NCBI RefSeq assembly: GCF_027988105.1
Contig: NZ_JAQJZJ010000004.1
Span: 1-64,000 of the forward strand
Origin: Pseudomonas aestuarii
Lineage (GTDB): Bacteria > Pseudomonadota > Gammaproteobacteria > Pseudomonadales > Pseudomonadaceae
Length of the DNA: 64,000 nt
Reading direction: 5' to 3'
The position numbers were made by a program, and so were the translations under genes. Below the pieces are notes generated by a model. The model saw only the letters and a list, made by a program, of their open reading frames with translations. It did no database searches and had not been told where the DNA came from. Positions 61,212 through 64,000 of the stretch are shown in pieces (positions within the stretch are counted from its first letter, which is position 1; every line of letters starts with the position of its first letter).

Positions 61212-64000
61212 ATCGCGTCCTTGGGTTGTAGCTGCTCATGGCTGACAGCCACTGAGCTATAGCGGTCACTGATCAGCGGGCCGTCGCTGGAGCCATGCTC
61301 GACGATGGTCGAGCCGGTGATGATATAGCGCATGCCCATGCCGCCGCCGACCACCGAATCTCGTGGGCCCAGGGTGCCGGCCTGCATCGCCAGCGGGCTA
61401 TGGTACAGAACCTGAAGCTGCCAGTAGGTGCAGTCGGCTCGGCGCGGCACTGCACCGGCCAGGCGCAGGCCCATGCCCTGATGGATGGGTAGCCAGTGGC
61501 TTGCAAGATTATTCAGCCATTGCTGGGTGCAGTCGGTTGGGGTGTTGAGCTTGTCGAAGGCAATCAGTTTTACATACAGCTGAGTGCGCTCGGAGTCGGC
61601 ACCGGGCAAAAACAGTTGCAGGCTCTCTGTTTGGCTATCCAGCACGATGTTATTGCCGCTATGGCCAATCTGCCGGCTGACCAACCTGGATTCGGCCAGC
61701 AGTTTTGGCTTGAACAGCAGGTCGATCAGGGTTTGCAGTTCCTCGCTCTGGCTGGCGGGGCTGTCGCCCCAGCGCCGTTCGTTACCCCAGCAGCACTGTT
61801 CGAGAAAGGCTTGCAGCTCGCTGTCCTTGAAGTAGTTCCAGGCCAGGTACAGGCCCTCGACGATCAGCAGAATCCAGTTCAGCGGCACCAGGCGCAGAGT
61901 GAACCATTTGATCGCCTGCTGGGTGGTCCATTGCCCGGTCAGCGCCATATAGGTGGCATGGCCGCCCAGCCCGGTTTGCGCGGCCATCAGACCGAGCACT
62001 GCACCATCATGGCCCAGACGTGCCCAATGGTTACTTGTCCAGTAGGCACCGTCTTTCTCCATTTCGGCGGAGAGCTTTGCCAAGTCGGCCACATTGGCAA
62101 CTACTGCCAGACCGCCGGTTACCGTACCAAACAGCGTCATGATCGGGGCTTTCAAGGATACGTTAGACAGCTTGATATCGAGTCGGACCTCTACTCGCCC
62201 AGTTGCTTCCCAAGCCGCGCCCACCACCGCAGAAAAGGCCGCCCCCACCTTGAAGTTCTCGGCCACATGTTCCCGTTTGCGCACATCGTCATTTTGCCGA
62301 TGCTGATCACGCATATTGAGCTCACGCACGTTGTTCAAGTGCAGCAGCAAGGCGGCGAGGGGGAGCACGCCGCCAAAGGTGTTCAGGCCCCTGATGCCGG
62401 TGACGGTCGGTGCCAGGCCTTTTTGCAAAAGCTGGCCGGTTTGCTGGCCCCAGTCCCAGAGCTGTTGTCCGGCACTGCCGCTGAGGATAAAGCCGATTTT
62501 GCCGGCCTTGATCGGGGCATCTACGCACAGGCGCATGATCAGCAGCAGGCCTTGCAGTGGCCGGGGAAAGCGCTGGATCAGGTTGGCCGGCACCGCTGCC
62601 GTGGCGGAGAGGTGCTCGGCCTGCAAGGCAGTGAAGGCGGCAGACAAGCGTGATACCGCTTTGCTCCAGTCGTCTCCTGCGGGGCCGCCCAGATCACTGA
62701 GCCAGGCGAGTTTGTCGCTGGTTACCAGGCTGCCGAGCAGTTGGCCGATGGCGGCCTGATTGGCGCTGGTCAGGGCCGCTTGTACGTTGTTGGCACGGTC
62801 CCCCAGGTCCGTCAGCGAAGGGCTGAAGCCACTGGCAAGCAAGCTGAAGGGATACTCCGGTGACGGAGAACGCAGCAGGTTGACGGCCAGCTGGGTCCCC
62901 GCGCCGGTGCTGCACAGCTCACTGAGGCTGTTGAGTGACAACTCGCTCAACCAACTGCAATGTGCGCCGTCCTCATAGTCGGCATACCAGAGCGCCTGGC
63001 CGTGACGAGCCAGGTAGCTCGACATGTCGCCGTGCAGCACGTTGCGGCGTGCGGCCAGCCACTCCCGGTGCGGTTCGGCGACCCGGGCAATCCACTCCTG
63101 CATGCTGGCCAGACGCACTCGCTCGGCAACCTGAGCACCGCTCTTGCTGGCCGTCATGTTGCGCGTTTTTTCGGCCTGGTAGGCCATGACCACGCCCTGG
63201 ATCTGCCCATGCAGATCCGCCGGAATAATCGGCCTGGTTGGTGCCAGTACCAGCGCCTCGCGCCGATGGATATTGGCTATTCGCCTATCCGCCGCGGCGT
63301 GGCCGATCTTGTGCCTCAGGCGCTGATTGACCTCGGTTTCCTCATCCAGCAACGGCTTGAGTTCGTGCTTGGCCTTGAGCAGCGTTTCGCCTTGCTCAGG
63401 GGTGAGCTGGATATCGCGGTCCCGGTAGCGGTAATTGAGTAGGTTGCTCAGCTCGGTACCGTCTTCGTTGATCAGGCTATTGATAAAGCCCGCGATCAGG
63501 CCTTTATGGGCGTTCTGATGATCCCAGTCTTCCTCGCGCAGGTTGACCAGGCCTTGCTCGCGATTGAGGTCGCGCAACACCCCCAGATCGTCATCCAGGC
63601 TGGCAAACACCCCATGCAACGCGCCGGCCTGGCTGCGTGCCTGGTTGAGCCAGGTGTCGGTCGCGGGCACATCCCAGGGCTGGGCGCTCCATTCGCCGGG
63701 CGCGTGTTCGGCGGCCTCAGGCTGGCGGGCGGCGGCTTGTTCGCGCTCGTGCAGCCAGGTGCGGGTATGCACATAGGCCTGGATACGCTCTGGGCTGGGA
63801 TCGTCCATCATTTGCTGGCCGAGGGTGTCCACCCCTTCGCGATAGGCATCGCCATTTTGTGCATAGTCATGGGCAAGCGCCTGGTCACGCACCTCCGGCA
63901 TCAGCTCGGCCATGACCTGGTCGGAGCTGTCCAGGGTCGGACAGTGGTCGGCCTCCAGGGTGCGCGCGACTTGAGTCAGGCTGATGCGGCGCATGCGGGC
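61208..64000 (-). CDS. VasX / BTH_I2691-like T6SS effector (5' end outside window)
   Basis: The 928 codons visible from an internal methionine continue open to the window edge, so the N-terminus is missing. The first ~480 residues are soluble and helical. From about 530 to 730 come several hydrophobic segments (VLPLAALLLHL, VGAAFSAVVGAAW, IMTLFGTVTGGLAVVANVADL, VLGLMAAQTGLGGHATYMAL, LNWILLIVEGLYLAWNYF). This colicin-like layout matches VasX and the BTH_I2691 group, pore-forming type VI effectors. The gene overlaps the DUF6708-like gene, and its C-terminal tip is duplicated at 60123-60233. Transport and adaptor genes would lie to the right. Confidence 0.75.
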   Translation of the reverse strand, partial: ARMRRISLTQVARTLEADHCPTLDSSDQVMAELMPEVRDQALAHDYAQNGDAYREGVDTLGQQMMDDPSPERIQAYVHTRTWLHEREQAAARQPEAAEHAPGEWSAQPWDVPATDTWLNQARSQAGALHGVFASLDDDLGVLRDLNREQGLVNLREEDWDHQNAHKGLIAGFINSLINEDGTELSNLLNYRYRDRDIQLTPEQGETLLKAKHELKPLLDEETEVNQRLRHKIGHAAADRRIANIHRREALVLAPTRPIIPADLHGQIQGVVMAYQAEKTRNMTASKSGAQVAERVRLASMQEWIARVAEPHREWLAARRNVLHGDMSSYLARHGQALWYADYEDGAHCSWLSELSLNSLSELCSTGAGTQLAVNLLRSPSPEYPFSLLASGFSPSLTDLGDRANNVQAALTSANQAAIGQLLGSLVTSDKLAWLSDLGGPAGDDWSKAVSRLSAAFTALQAEHLSATAAVPANLIQRFPRPLQGLLLIMRLCVDAPIKAGKIGFILSGSAGQQLWDWGQQTGQLLQKGLAPTVTGIRGLNTFGGVLPLAALLLHLNNVRELNMRDQHRQNDDVRKREHVAENFKVGAAFSAVVGAAWEATGRVEVRLDIKLSNVSLKAPIMTLFGTVTGGLAVVANVADLAKLSAEMEKDGAYWTSNHWARLGHDGAVLGLMAAQTGLGGHATYMALTGQWTTQQAIKWFTLRLVPLNWILLIVEGLYLAWNYFKDSELQAFLEQCCWGNERRWGDSPASQSEELQTLIDLLFKPKLLAESRLVSRQIGHSGNNIVLDSQTESLQLFLPGADSERTQLYVKLIAFDKLNTPTDCTQQWLNNLASHWLPIHQGMGLRLAGAVPRRADCTYWQLQVLYHSPLAMQAGTLGPRDSVVGGGMGMRYIITGSTIVEHGSSDGPLISDRYSSVAVSHEQLQPKDAI
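61278..61356. repeat. 79-bp direct repeat, copy 2 (effector tip)
   Basis: The parental copy, encoding GGGMGMRYIITGSTIVEHGS near the effector C-terminus. The two copies flank the DUF6708-like gene, 1155 bases apart. Confidence 0.9.

Overview
The window looks like a chromosomal segment of a high-GC gammaproteobacterium of the genus Pseudomonas in the broad sense. The support is gene content and order: fhpR/norR beside hmp and a ppyR-like gene, gcdH beside a LysR regulator, split pntAA-pntAB-pntB, recC-recB-recD, and paired DUF2388 and DUF1127 genes. Most genes share the same GC-rich base use. A few stretches stand out as accessory: an AT-richer three-gene cassette (about 16.2-18.6 kb), a giant autotransporter (32.1-39.1 kb) and a type VI secretion effector locus at the right edge.

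Layout. 0.2-3.1 kb: small unknown genes, a SulP anion transporter and a ribbon-helix-helix protein. 3.3-7.6 kb: glycine-betaine synthesis genes betI, betB and betA with two identical BetI-type operators. 7.7-12.3 kb: an ABC ATPase, a large FtsX-type permease and an AttH/CrtC-like lipoprotein in one minus-strand operon. 12.6-15.9 kb: a nitric-oxide detoxification unit (sigma-54 activator, flavohaemoglobin, small membrane protein) with three clear activator sites and a -24/-12 promoter. 16.2-18.6 kb: the atypical cassette (TIGR04255-like protein, HTH protein, unknown SQTC protein), bracketed by imperfect inverted repeats. 19.0-27.2 kb: glutaryl-CoA catabolism (CaiB-type CoA-transferase, gcdH, LysR regulator), split by a polyamine-type module (amidotransferase, class III aminotransferase, glutamylpolyamine synthetase) and two gene remnants. 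27.8-30.7 kb: the proton-translocating transhydrogenase pntAA-pntAB-pntB.

30.9-39.7 kb: an AraC-type regulator and a 2342-residue autotransporter, followed by a degraded second copy of the 3' part of pntB whose last 134 bp are almost identical to the intact gene. 40.1-43.7 kb: two DUF1127 genes, two DUF2388 genes and an exported HExxH-DUF4105 fusion. 43.7-47.4 kb: a GFA-family protein, an AEC transporter, a PuuD-like hydrolase and a family 3 solute-binding protein. 47.5-56.2 kb: recC-recB-recD. 56.3-60.0 kb: a PilT/PilU-type ATPase, a type II haloacid dehalogenase and a Na/Pi cotransporter. 60.1-64.0 kb: a VasX/BTH_I2691-like T6SS effector (cut by the window edge), an overlapping DUF6708-like membrane protein with a ten-G tract inside its coding sequence, and an orphan copy of the effector C-terminal tip.

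The least explained parts are the low-GC three-gene cassette, the autotransporter locus bracketed by pntB sequence, and the effector locus with its duplicated tip and homopolymer. No rRNA, tRNA, CRISPR array or insertion-sequence transposase was recognised. Family names come from reading motifs by eye, with no database search.
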